Below, in pieces: positions 9,123-20,815 of a stretch of 64,000 bases of DNA. A program made the position numbers and the translations under genes. How positions within the stretch are numbered: position 1 is the stretch's first letter; each line of letters opens with the position of its first letter. Below the pieces are notes generated by a model. The model was not told the DNA's origin, did not search any database, and saw only the letters and a program-made list of their open reading frames with translations. Source of the DNA: Pseudisothecium myosuroides (Eukaryota > Streptophyta > Bryopsida > Hypnales > Lembophyllaceae); contig OX637294.1 in NCBI GenBank assembly GCA_951799445.1, positions 27,739,452 through 27,803,451 of the forward strand, written 5' to 3'.

Positions 9123-11480
9123 GGTGGCATCTATCTCGAACAAAATAATCACCTGTCATCTGCAATGTGGCCAACAACATAACCCAAAAGGAGTGATCAT
9201 AGTTTGACCAGAACTCGTTACAATGATAGAAGAAACGAAAGTATCATCCTGAATATCGACTATGAACCCAAATCTCCAAATCTAAAACAATAGAGTTCAA
9301 TATCCTGATAGAGAGAACTATCTAGGAATTTTGAGTTGCACATATGGTAATGGAAAACATAACAGAATGCTTGGATAACATTTTTAGCTCTACAGAGCAA
9401 AATGAAGCATTGCACTGTAATCATAACTTGCTGAGAATAGTTCAAGGGATATCAGTAATTTGCATATCTATCCTTGCACTCAATTGAATATCTACACAGC
9501 TCCAAGTGCACAGTAGGAATCATGGAGCACTTGGAGCTTAGCCTTCATTCAAAGTTCAAACGAGATGGGCTTTGAAATAGCCCACCTCTTTGAAATATAA
9601 ACTATTGGTACATTATTGATACAATAAAAAAGCAACATGTAGAAATAGTGGACATTTTAGGGAGTGCATGATTTTATAGCTTGGGTGCTTGTACGGACAT
9701 CTGACCCCAGTCGTGCGTACCTTTCAACCATTTAAATGGTAACGTAACAAAATCTAATGGGCAACAATTGAAAATTCATGTAGTTCTTGACACATGTCAG
9801 GGATTAGAATTTACTATAGAGGGTTTCAAGGGTTTAGGGTTTCAATTCCATGACATTTGTGAATTGGGGCCACTAATGGACACAATTCATTTCAATTCTT
9901 AAATGAATTTATTTTACTTCACATGGAGATGAATTTCTAAATGGGCAAGAACTGAACATTCACGTAAAATCTAACGCCCAACACAAATTTTAACTTCCCA
10001 AATAGAAATTCAAGCATTCACGTACGAAATCACATGACATTTTCAAGTGTGGACCTTTTGAATGCAGTGATATTTTCATCCCCAATTTGTTTTAGTCCGC
10101 GTGAAGATGTATTCTTAAAAATAATGGTGGAGAATTACAACTCGTGTGAAATATCATGCCTCACATTAATTCCAACTTCCAAAATAGAAATTCAAGCATT
10201 CACGTACAAAACCACATGACATTTTCAAGTGTGGACCTTTTAAGTACAGTGCCCATTTCATGAAATGCTCTTCTAATGCATGATGATCTTTTGTATTCAA
10301 ATATCTCATTGCCTTCGAGTTGACTATGCAGGTTATGTACATTGAAACCTCACCACATTTCAGAGTTTGGGATGTAGGTTTACCTTAAACATAGATATAA
10401 ATACAAATATAAAAATCAAAAAGCATAAACAATGAAAAGAATAGTAAGAAGTTTTGGCAACATAATTATGGACTCCTCAAACACACAAATATATAAATGA
10501 ATCTATGCAAATAATACCATATGTCCTAGTTAGACTCATCCAAAAAGGAGGTTCAGGGAATTCCACAAAAAAAAGATTAAAAAAAGGATCATATAGGAGT
10601 CACAAAATGAAACAAAAAATAAAAAAGGGTGGATAAGGAAAAGGGTTTAGATTGAAAATCTCAAAGGCTGGAGTTGCAAATAAGTTTTCAACTTCAATTC
10701 GAACTTGAGCCTTCACTAGTGATACATTCCTATCATTGAAATTGCCCAGGGAAGTTCAAAAAAATAAATTTTGTTGTATTTCATCCAATTCAGACGACTA
10801 AAATCATGGGTAGAACATTTAATTCAGGAAAAAATTTTAATGCACGATTCGCAAATAAATTTTCAACTAGGAATTGACCTCCAGCACTAACAAATATCAC
10901 ATTTTTTACTGGCTCAATAAAGTTGCGGTGAGTGGCCCAAATTTAAAAAGTCAAATTAGATGCGGCGCACTAACAAATGCCACATTCGACTCATTGAAGT
11001 TGCTTTTGGTGACAATCCAAAATTTTCAAGAATCAAATTAGATTTGATCATGAATCCTATTCCACTCGATCGAGCCTAAAAATGGACCTAAATCACAAAA
11101 TAGCATCCTCTAAATTATTTACTGTATTGAATGTGACCAAGTCATTCAAATCCCATTATCTACACGTCAAAAAAAAATACAAACCACATACACAAGTTAT
11201 AAAAAGTTCCAAGATCTCCTCTATGAAAAATCACTCTAAATATTGGATCCATAGAAAGCATAATTTTGATTTAAAATTGGATCGCTATTTAAACCTGTAA
11301 AGTAAAATTCCTAAATATAAATGCAGGGGCAGGGAGCCCATGAGGCAATGATGATGATGAGGGTTTAGGAGCAAATCAAAATTGATTTGACCAATTATAT
11401 GTTGCTCTTTTGAAATTTTTCCAAAAATGACCATCCATCGTTAAAGTATTATCCATTAAACTTCTGATCGTACTTACGGG
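9123..11480. repeat. Segmental duplication, copy 1 (right part)
   Basis: Shares 9,123-10,230 with 12,483-13,790, and 10,030-11,460 with about 21,090-22,860. Landmarks are 'gatcatagtttgaccagaactcg', 'aaatagaaattcaagc' repeated several times, and 'tgaggcaatgatgatg' near the end. There is no intact gene. The copies differ by scattered substitutions and small indels. A 26-bp unit is tandemly doubled at the right edge (11,461-11,508). Confidence 0.85.
9498..9538. repeat. 12-bp inverted repeat
   Basis: AGCTCCAAGTGC (9498-9509) and GCACTTGGAGCT (9527-9538) are perfect complements with a 17-base loop. The paralogue near 12,848-12,890 keeps 11 of the 12 pairs. Confidence 0.7.
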
Positions 11481-11520
11481 GACGAACTTCTGATCGTACT
11501 TACGGGAAGGTGCGAACGTT

Positions 11521-12030
11521 TTTGAATTGGGTTTCCATGACTTTGAGGCGGTCGGTCCTTTAAAGTACAGCGAATTAGGCTAATTAGTTTTGTGACACGT
11601 CCTAAAATATGCCATGATTTGTATGGGGCCCATGTAAATTCTATTTTAGATGATAAAGTTTTTTTAGAACTTGTTGGTGGAAGGTGCGAACGTTTTTGAA
11701 TTGGGTTTCCATGACTTTGAGGCGGTCGGTCCTTTAAAGTACAACAAATTAGGCTAATTAGTTTTGTGACACATCCTAAAATATGCCATGATTTGTATGG
11801 GGCCCATGTAAATTCTATTTTAGATTACAGAGATTTTTTAGAACTTGTTGGTGGAAGGTGCGAACGTTTTTGAATTGAGTTTCCATGACTTTGAAGCGGT
11901 GGGTCCCATAAAATACATCAAATTAAGCAAATTAGTTTTGTCACACTTCTTAAAATATGCAATGATTTGTATGGGGCCTATGTAAAATTTATTTTAGATT
12001 ACAGAGATTTTGTCGAACTTGTTGGTGGAA
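11521..12030. repeat. ~175-bp tandem array, second locus (three copies)
   Basis: Same unit as at 4.5-5.2 kb; 'tttccatgactttga' recurs at about 11,531, 11,705 and 11,880. Confidence 0.9.
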
Positions 12031-13800
12031 GGTGTGAATGTGAAAAATGATAGCACAAACTTGTAGATGTTGTTCACCCTAAACCCAAAAAATGAATTCA
12101 TCTAATTGATTAATAGTCATGAAATTGGCCTCAACATGTATGGAAAAAATGAACCTACAAGTACGATAACCCTGTAAGGCTACAAAAACCCAATGTACTT
12201 GAAACTATGAACTTAAAAATCTTGTATAGGGTAAATTGCTAACTTGAAAACCTTGTGAACTTGAAGATGAACCATGGGTTATAATAATCTTGTAAAGCTT
12301 CGAGGTGCAAAGGGTTTAGGATTCAATTCTTTAAAAGTAATCCAATAGTAAATAAAATTATTTTGCAAAGGTTTAGGGTTCAACTCTCTAAAAGTAATCC
12401 AAAGCAAATGAAATCGTATGATAGAGTCTAGCTAATATCTGGAAAATACAATTAGATCCTTCAAGCTTTGTCAAAGTAGTTGGGTGGCATCTATTTCCAC
12501 AAATCACCTGCCATCTGCAATCCGGCCATCAACAAAACCCAACATGAGCGATCATAGTTTGACCAGAACTCGTTACAGTGATAGAAGAAATGAAAGTATC
12601 ATCCTTAATATCGACTGTGAACCCAAATCTCCAAATCTAAAACAATAGAGTTCAAATTCCTGATAGAGAGAACTACCTAGGAATTATGAGTTGCATCTAC
12701 CATAGTGGAAAACATAACAGAATGCTCTGATAACATTTTTAACTCTACAGAGTGAAATGAAGCATTGCACAATCATAACTTGCTGAGAATAGTTCAAGGG
12801 ATATAAATAATTTACATACCTATCCTTCCACTGAATTGAATATCTAGACAACTCCAAGTGCACAGTAGGGATCATGGAGCACTTGGAGCTCGGCCATCAT
12901 TCAAAGTTCAAATGAGATAGGCATTGAAATAGGCCACCTCTTTGAAATATAAACTATTGGGGTACATTATTGATACACTAAAAAAGCAATATGTAGAAAT
13001 AGGGGACATTTTAGGGAGTGCATGATTTATGAGTAGCTTGGGTGCTTTTATGGACATCTTACCTTAGTCATGTGTACCTTTCAACCATTTAAATGGTAAT
13101 GTAACAGAATCTAATGGGCAACAATTGAAAATTCATGTAGTATTTGACACGTGTCAACAATTAGAACTTACTATATAGAAATTTAAGCCCCCATGTTTTA
13201 AATTCCATGACATTTGTGAATTGGGGCCACTAATGGACACAATTCATTTCATTCCTAACTGAATTTATTTTACTGCACTTGAAGATGAATTTCTGAATGG
13301 GCAAGAGCCAAAAACTGAAAATTCACGTAAAATCTAGGCCCCAATACAAACCCAAACTTCCTAAATAGAAATTCAAGCTTTCATTTACAAAATCACATGA
13401 CATTTTCAAGTGTGCACCTTTAAATACAGCAATATTTCATCCCCTATTTATTTTAGGTCGCGTCAAGATGCATTCCTAAAAATAATGGGTAAGAATGAAA
13501 ACTCATGTGGAATATAATGCCTTACATCAATTCCAACTTCCTAAATAGAAATTCAAGCCTTCACATACAAAATTCCATGACATTTTCAAGTGTGGACCTT
13601 TTAAATACAGCGGTATTTCATCCCCTATTTATTTTAGTTCGCGTGAAGATGCATTCCTAAAAATAATGGGTAAGAATGAAAACTCATGTGGAATATAATG
13701 CCTTACATCAATTCCTACTTCCTATATAATAATTGAAGCATTCATTTACAAAATCACATGACATTTCATAGGTGGCACTTTATGGCTATGCAACTGCTAC
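12031..13800. repeat. Segmental duplication, copy 2, including the empty insertion site
   Basis: 12,031-12,487 matches 5,190-5,637 and 12,483-13,790 matches 9,123-10,230 without interruption. This proves that the 5,638-9,122 element is an insertion. Part of it (13,000-13,700) also matches 20,820-21,660. Confidence 0.88.
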
Positions 13801-13837
13801 TTTCTATTTTATTTAGTTTGAAAGTATTTTAAACACT

Positions 13838-15679
13838 AGTCATCTTCAAAACTGACGATTTGGGAAAAACATTTATAAACTACAATTTGGAAGAATATTT
13901 TGGAACTGGTATATGAATGAAAGTTGTAGATTTTGATTTTTAAATTCTATCCATACGGTTGGATCTAGTAGTGCTATCTCCAATTTTTTTCTATAAATTT
14001 TGAAAAGAAAATTTCAGAATTCCTTCTAAATTCAATTATGAATACAATATTATCATTTTTTTGAATACAACTTGTTGGAATGAATTTGAAATAAGGTTGA
14101 CTTCTATTTATATGGTGATTTTTACTAAAAATTGTGACTTCTACGTCTTTGACCTCGTTCTTGCACATTTAGTTTTGAACTAAAGTCAATGCAAATTGAT
14201 CACTCCACATACTCCCACTATTGTAATTTCAAGAATGTATATATTCTAGTGTTACCAAATCCAAACCATGGATAGGGCAACAACCTGATAAAGTATCATC
14301 AAAAATTAGGATGACTTTCATCCAAGTAGGAGTGAGATAGAAACAAGGATCTGAATCTGTTCATCGTCCAAGAAATGGATTTTGGAACGCTCCAGGGTTA
14401 AACATTCAAATTTGGTGTATCATGAAGGGATTACATGACCTCCTTGGAGCAGTTGCTTAAAGCATTGGGGTTTCAAGACTCAAGCGTGCTTACAGGTGAT
14501 ATAGGTGATGTTTTGGGTTCTAATTTGAACTATGAGATTTCCTTTCTTATTATTCCTTTCAACCATTTAAGTTAGACAAATATTTAATGTGACTCACTCC
14601 CACTTTCGAGGACTTTACCAGCTTCCTCAATGAAGACTAGGTGTGAATTAGGGTGACTAAAATATTTGATGGTCTCCCTTGGTTGTGTGTGAAGGCTTTG
14701 CTGGTCATGCTTTTGGATTAGGGAAATGCACAGGCCTCCCAAAACTCTAACAAGGCTTTGAAAGCCCTATTACAAAGCCAAGTATCCTACAAGGGCTTCC
14801 AAAATCCTATTACAAGGCTGGGAACCCCGTTATGACTTTGAAAACCATGGAAGAGGGCTAAAAACCCTACAAAAGCTTTCAAAGCCGTATTACAGGATTG
14901 AAAACCCTTTTAGGACTTTGAAAACCATGGAAGAGGGCTAAGAACCCTGTAAGGTCGCTGAAACCCCTGTATAGAGGACCAAAAACCCTCTCAAGGCTTG
15001 AAAGCCCTGTTACAGGTCTAAAAACCCTCTTAGGACTTTAAAAACCCCATTAGGTCTTTATAAACCCTAATTTTTGTCTCATATCCCTTAAGCATTTGGG
15101 CATTAACCCTGGAGCGCTCCAACGTCCATTTTCTGGACGATGAACAGATTCAGATCCTTGTTTCTGTCTCATTCCTGCTTGGATGAAAGTCATCCTAATT
15201 TTTGGTGATACTTTATGAAGTTGTTATCCTATCCATCGGTTGGATTTGGTGTTACTAGAATATATACATTTCTAAAATTACAAATGTGGAAGTATGTCAA
15301 GTGGTCAATTTGCATTGACTTTAGTTCAAAACTAGATGTGCAAAAATGAGGTCAAAGATGTAAAGGTCACAAAAATTTCAAAAAATCATCATATGAAGAG
15401 AACCTTATTTCAAATCCATTCCAACAAGTTTTACTCAAAAAATGATAATATTTTATTTGTAATTGAATTTAGAAGGAATTCTAAAATTTTCTTTTCAAAA
15501 TTTATAGGAAAAGATTGGTGATAGCATTAGTAGATCTAACCATTTGGATAGAATTTAAAAATCAAAATCTACAGCTTTCATTTGTATACCAATTCTAAAA
15601 TATTCTTCCAAATTGTAGTTTATAATGGTTTTTCTCAAATCGTCAATTTTGGAGATGAATCCAGACGTTTAGGGGTTAA
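13838..15679. mobile_element. Fold-back element with ~560-bp inverted arms and minisatellite core
   Basis: The left arm (about 13,838-14,400) is the diverged reverse complement of the right arm (about 15,105-15,665). Examples: 'aaggatctgaatctgttcat' at 14,344 against 'atgaacagattcagatcctt' at 15,140, and 'aaactacaatttggaagaat' near 13,877 against its complement near 15,605. Between the arms lie a unique segment and a short minisatellite (14,740-15,090). The right end reads CGTTTAGGGG|TTAA (15,676-15,679), the same terminal type as the TTAA elements elsewhere; the extreme left end is degraded. No transposase ORF is present. The 60-70-residue ORFs in the arms are palindromic shadows. Confidence 0.75.
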
Positions 15680-16190
15680 TCCATAAACAACACCACAACC
15701 ATTTTCTAGTTGATGAATGAGAGAGAATCTTTATGTGCAGGACAATGCTACAACTATTCATCTTCAAATTTTTGTGTGGAAAGGGGATATCATGAACAAT
15801 AGTTGACCTCCAATGAGCACTTTTGTTTTTTTCAAAGCAGAAGATGTCATACAATGGCAGAAGGGATGAATTCCACAATCACCAACCCAGCATTCAAGCA
15901 TTAACCATCAAATCGGCCATTGTTAATAGCTGAAGTTTTAACTTCAAAATTACAAAAAATTCAACTGAATTAAGTTTTGAAGTTTAATTTTTTTTAAAAT
16001 GCACAACATGAAATTTAGCCGTTAACTTGACAGGTATGAACCCACATGAATATGTCATGAGGTGGGCCAGACCTGATCCTGAAACACAAGTGAGTTTTTT
16101 CCAGAGCATAGAGGCTTCTTAAAGCTTCTGTTTGCGATGCTCAAAACCTTTCCTAGGCCTCTTAAAGCTGTTGTTTTCTGCCGACCCTGT
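15680..16190. other. Intergenic, 3' flank of the BTB gene
   Basis: No gene recognised between the fold-back element and the BTB stop codon; it would contain the 3' UTR of the minus-strand gene. Confidence 0.5.
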
Positions 16191-16853
16191 TCACGACGTA
16201 CACAAACCTTCGGACACAGCCTCGATTATGCACCGCTGCACCAGTTCGGGATCACGTCCCATCTCTAGTAGAGTGGATTCTGATTTCATGACCTCCTCGC
16301 AGTTCTTCACAACATACGACAAGCAAGCCGTAGAAAAATCATGTTCGGATAGCAACGCAAACCCCTCGCATTTGTGGTAGAAATCCCAACAGTTCGTAGG
16401 GGTCAAATGCCTCAGTAGACCAGATTTCAGAACCGCATCCAGTCTACCTTCCACCTTGAACTCGTGGGTAGCATCGAACAAGGCAGTGAAGTGCGTGTCC
16501 ACAGGAGCGTCAAACTCCGGCATTGCTCTTGTTTCTTCACTTGTGATGTAAAGCAGAACCAAAAACAGCTGCAAACTCTCCACGGTCATGGCAGGCAAGC
16601 TCACACTGGAGGGCTGCAACACCTCCATCTCATGTTGGAGGAACATTTCTCGAAAAAAGGGCGACGCCGTGGCCAACACGCTCCGGTGTGCTTTCACCGT
16701 GCCCCCCCGTGCTTGGAGGGTGACGTCTGCGTACACACCGTCCTCCAGCATGTTCCAGAGCAGAGAACGAGAGAATTTCTTCTGAGCCGCTGCTACGGAT
16801 GCTTCCGACATGTCTGTCAAGAACTTTTGGATGTCGATGTTTGAACCCGCCAT
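16191..16853 (-). CDS. BTB/POZ domain protein (220 aa)
   Basis: A single uninterrupted coding exon, ATG at 16853 and TGA at 16193-16191. The BTB fold spans about residues 30-135: YADVTLQARGGTVKAHRSVL carries the conserved Asp43 and His56, followed by ASPFFREMF and LQLFLVLLY. Residues about 140-215 form a helical C-terminal part resembling the region after BTB in small plant BTB proteins; no MATH, NPH3 or Kelch domain is present. Known relatives act as homodimerising substrate adaptors of CUL3 ubiquitin ligases; the partner is unknown here. A consensus acceptor (TTTTTGTTCTTGCAG|G, exon from 16866) just before the ATG and a strong donor (GG|GTAAGTTT at 17,453) suggest a 5'-UTR intron of about 587 bp. 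Codon use and GC are gene-like against the AT-rich flank, with no damage seen. It lies between two copies of the fold-back element. Confidence 0.85.
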   Translation of the reverse strand: MAGSNIDIQKFLTDMSEASVAAAQKKFSRSLLWNMLEDGVYADVTLQARGGTVKAHRSVLATASPFFREMFLQHEMEVLQPSSVSLPAMTVESLQLFLVLLYITSEETRAMPEFDAPVDTHFTALFDATHEFKVEGRLDAVLKSGLLRHLTPTNCWDFYHKCEGFALLSEHDFSTACLSYVVKNCEEVMKSESTLLEMGRDPELVQRCIIEAVSEGLCTS

Positions 16854-16866
16854 GCCCCACTATATC

Positions 16867-17453
16867 CTGCAAGAACAAAAACCGGAGACACAAGTTTCAA
16901 ACTCTTAGGGAAGGGGCAAACCATATTTTACTCGACTTAGGATGCAACTCTCCGGACATGGAAAGTAGAGGTTACAGAAAACACCGAACGGTATCGATTC
17001 AATCTTGTTTTTTTTTTTCTAATTCGAGCATCTCATATGTGCAGGCACACACTTCGTTGGCCAACAACCAAGGTCACAAGTTTTGTGAGCGTGAGTTTTC
17101 TAAATGGCCACGGCCAGTGATCCTCAAGATGGACTCAAAGTATGCTATCTATTGCAATAATCGACAACCTGCCACTTTCAACGATTGCAGCCGAAACTCT
17201 TTCACTGTGACGAAAAATTCACCAGTCCTGCGTTTGGCTAAACAATTCTGACTTCTGTACCCAAAGACCTCTCCACACCAATCTACTAATCTCCCAGAAA
17301 CCCCGCTCCTCGAAATTGATGGTGCACATGCTGAAATTCTTACAAACAGTGAGACGACCAGCGTCCTCTTCCCAACATCATTCAAGTTCATCCAATAATC
17401 GGCCAACTCTGATTTCTAGCATGCTTACTCGATGAACAGAGCTATAAACTTAC
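16867..17453 (-). other. Probable 5'-UTR intron of the BTB gene
   Basis: Bounded on the minus strand by GTAAGTTT at the 5' end and TTGTTCTTGCAG at the 3' end. Inferred from splice consensus only; the upstream leader exon would lie beyond 17,453 and its start is unknown. Confidence 0.45.
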
Positions 17454-18428
17454 CCAAAGCGAGTTGGAAACTGAACTGAACCTTGAACTGAAAGGATGCC
17501 CTCTTCAATGCACAACAACAACTGCTATGATATGTTTGCAAGAGGATGGAAGCTCTCTTCCCGCAATCGCATTCAAGTTTCCTGCAAATGCAATTCCCCT
17601 TCTTCTCGCTGTAGCTCAGACTTGGAAGAACTACAGACACAAGCGTGAAGAATTACATGACGTGATCAGATACACAAATGACAACCCCACTTCGAACAGA
17701 AATGGATGACTTTCACACTTCAATCCCAACCTAAACCTCAATCTCCAAACAAAAACGAATGACGGTCTGTCGTGATTGAAGCTCGCAAACCTGTACTGGG
17801 AACATCAGCATACAACAACCGCCTGCTCGAGCAATGCCAACTCGGAACTCACAAAACGACGGCTTTAGGGCAAAGAAGCATGCACGCAAGGGAGCACCAC
17901 TGGACTCACTGACACCGAACTGACTAAGTTACAAGAGGTATCGGCTGAAGCTTTGTTTGGAAGGGCCTCTGTCGTCTAAAATCAACCTCAGCTTCAATCC
18001 CAATCAACTGAACGGTTTCGCACCAGCACAGAGTTTCCTAGTCCTTGTATTTGCAAGGGAAATTAAATACAAAATTCATTATGAACCAAAGAACGTCACA
18101 ATATCAACCAATGATGGCGTTCACTCGCTTGAACCGAAGACATTAATATCGTGGAAGTGAAAGTTTCAAACATTAAAACTTTGTGTCTACCCATGGTACC
18201 CCTAGCACCAGTGCTTAATAAATCCATAACTTATTCCAATATCGTCTAAATCCTGCATCCTAAACTTACCAATTTAACACAATAGAGAAAAATCCCGTCA
18301 TTTAATAGCAACCAAGGTGGAAACACCCTAAACTTTCCATTTAAGCCATTCGGCTCAGTCAGAGGCATCTTTTTCTAGAAAGAAATACCTTCGCAATATC
18401 AACAATTGAAAATCATGAATTTATTCAG
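17454..18428. other. Putative promoter and leader region of the BTB gene
   Basis: Sequence of mixed composition without repeats; it would hold the leader exon and promoter. No clear TATA box was assigned. Confidence 0.35.
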
Positions 18429-20815
18429 ATTTTGATTTTTAAATTCTATCCATACGGTTGGATCTAGTAGTGCTATCTCCAATTTTTTTCTATAAATTTT
18501 GAAAAGAAAATTTCAGAATTCCTTCTAAATTCAATTATGAATACAATATTATCATTTTTTTGATTACAACTTGTTGAAATGAATTTGAAATAAGGTTGAC
18601 TTCTATTTATATGGTGATTTTTACTAAAAATTGTGACTTCTACGTCTTTGACCTCGTTCTTGCACATTTAGTTTTGAACTAAAGTCAATGCAAATTGATC
18701 ACTCCACATACTCCCACTATTGTAATTTCAAGAATATATATATTCTAGTGTTACCAAATCCAAACCATGGATAGGGCAACAACCTGATAAAGTATCATCA
18801 AAAATTAGGATGACTTTCATCCAAGTAGGAGTGAGATAGAAACAAGGATCTGAATCTGTTCATCGTCCAAGAAATGGATTTTGGAACGCTCCAGGGTTAA
18901 ACATTCAAATTTGGTGTATCATGAAGGGATTACATGACCTCCTTGGAGCAGTTGCTTAAAGCATTGGGGTTTCAAGACTCAAGCGTGCTTACAGGTGATA
19001 TAGGTGATGTTTTGGGTTCTAATTTGAACTATGAGATTTCCTTTCTTATTATTCCTTTCAACCATTTAAGTTAGACAAATATTTAATGTGACTCACTCCC
19101 ACTTTCGAGGACTTTACCAGCTTCCTCAATGAAGACTAGGTGTGAATTAGGGTGACTAAAATATTTGATGGTCTCCCTTGGTTGTGTGTGAAGGCTTTGC
19201 TGGTCATGCTTTTGGATTAGGGAAATGCACAGGCCTCCCAAAACTCTAACAAGGCTTTGAAAGCCCTATTACAAAGCCAAGTATCCTACCAGGGCTTCCA
19301 AAATCCTATTACAAGGCTGGGAACCCCGTTATGACTTTGAAAACCATGGAAGAGGGCTAAAAACCCTACAAAAGCTTTCAAAGCCGTATTACAGGATTGA
19401 AAACCCTTTCAGGACTTTGAAAACCACGGAAGAGGGCTAAGAACCTTGTAAGGTCTCTGAAACCCCTGTATATAGGGCCAAAAACCCTCTCAAGGCTTGA
19501 AAGCCCTGTTACAGGTCTAAAAACCCTCTTAGGACTTTAAAAACCCCATTAAGTCTTTACAAACATTGGTAGGACTTTAAAAACATTTTTATAGGGCTAA
19601 AAACCTCATTGGGGCTTCAGGACCCTTTTATAGGACCCTAAACTCTGTTACAGGGCTAAAAACCTTATTAGGGCTTTGAAAACCCTGTTAAAGGATCCTA
19701 AACCCTCTTAAGGCTTTGAAAACCCCATTACAGGGCTAAAAACCCTGCTAGGGCTTCAAAACCCATTATAGGGCCTGAAACTCTATTATAGGGCTAAAAA
19801 TTCATTAGGGCTTGAAAACCCCTATAATAGGACCCTAAATCCTTCCAGGGCTTTGAAAACCCCATTACTGGGCTGAAAACCCTGTTCCAACTTAAGAAAC
19901 CTTGTTTTAGGGCTTAAAACCCTGTCAGGGCTTTAGAAGTCTATTACATGGCCTAAAACTAATTTACAGGGCTAAAAACCTTGTTAGGCCTTTTCAAACC
20001 CTATTATAGGACTAAAATCCCTCTTAGGGCTTCTTAAACCCCATTATACGGCTAAAATCCCCATTAGGACTTTAAACCCTCGTTATAGGGCTAAAAACCC
20101 TGTCAGGGCTTTAGAAACCTATTATAGGGCCTAAAACTCTGTTCCATAGCTAAAAACCTTATTAGGGCTCTGAAAACCTTATTATAGGACTAAAAACCCC
20201 TTTAGGACTTCGCAAACCCCATTATAAGACTAGAAACCTTGTTAGGACTTTAGAAACCTTGTTGAGACTTTAAACCCTCATTATAGGTCTAAAAACCCTG
20301 TCAGGGCTGTAGAATCCTATTATAAGGCCTGAAACTCTGTTTCATAGCTAAAAATTTTATTAGGGCTTTGAAAACCCTGTTATAGGACCCTAAACCCTGT
20401 TAGAGCTTTGAAAACCCCATTACAGGGCTAAAAACCCTGTTAGGACTATAAAACCCTTGTTATAGGGCTAGAAACCATGTCAGGCTTTAGGACCCTTGTT
20501 ATAGGGCTAAAACCAAGTGAAGGGTTTAGAACCCTATTTTAGGGCCTAAAACTCTGTTATAGGGTTAGAAACCTTGTCAAGGCTTTGAAAACCCTATCAT
20601 AGGACCAAAAACGCTCTTGTAATGTAATGTGAGAAACCATGTTATAGGACTAGAAACTTGTGGGGGCCCTGAAAACCCTAGTAAACGACTAAAAACTATG
20701 TTGTAGGGCTAAAAAGCTTGTTAGGACCATGAAACCCTGTTGTAGGTCTAAAAAAACCCTGTAGGGGTTTGAAAACCCCGTTAGAGGTGCTAAAACAATG
20801 TTACAAGGGCTAAAC
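18429..20815. mobile_element. Second fold-back copy, right arm missing, minisatellite expanded
   Basis: 18,429-19,556 is almost identical to 13,930-15,058, with a handful of substitutions over about 1.1 kb, so the duplication is recent. Instead of the right arm, the minisatellite continues to 20,815 and then joins abruptly to sequence matching 13,118 onward. Confidence 0.85.
19190..20815. repeat. ~37-bp minisatellite of alternating AAACCCT and AGGGCTTT words
   Basis: Units of the type AAAACCCTGTTAGGGCTTTG / AAAACCCTGTTATAGGGCT repeat for about 1.6 kb with many point changes. Each half unit is a small imperfect palindrome (AAACCCT...AGGG). A short version sits at 14,740-15,090. The AAACCCT word equals part of the plant telomere repeat, but order and spacing are not telomeric. 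Confidence 0.85.

Noticed and set aside
13974..15521. Small ORFs starting MCKNEVKDV in opposite orientation (also at 18,473)
   Set aside because: They are the two arms of the fold-back element read on opposite strands, not a gene family.
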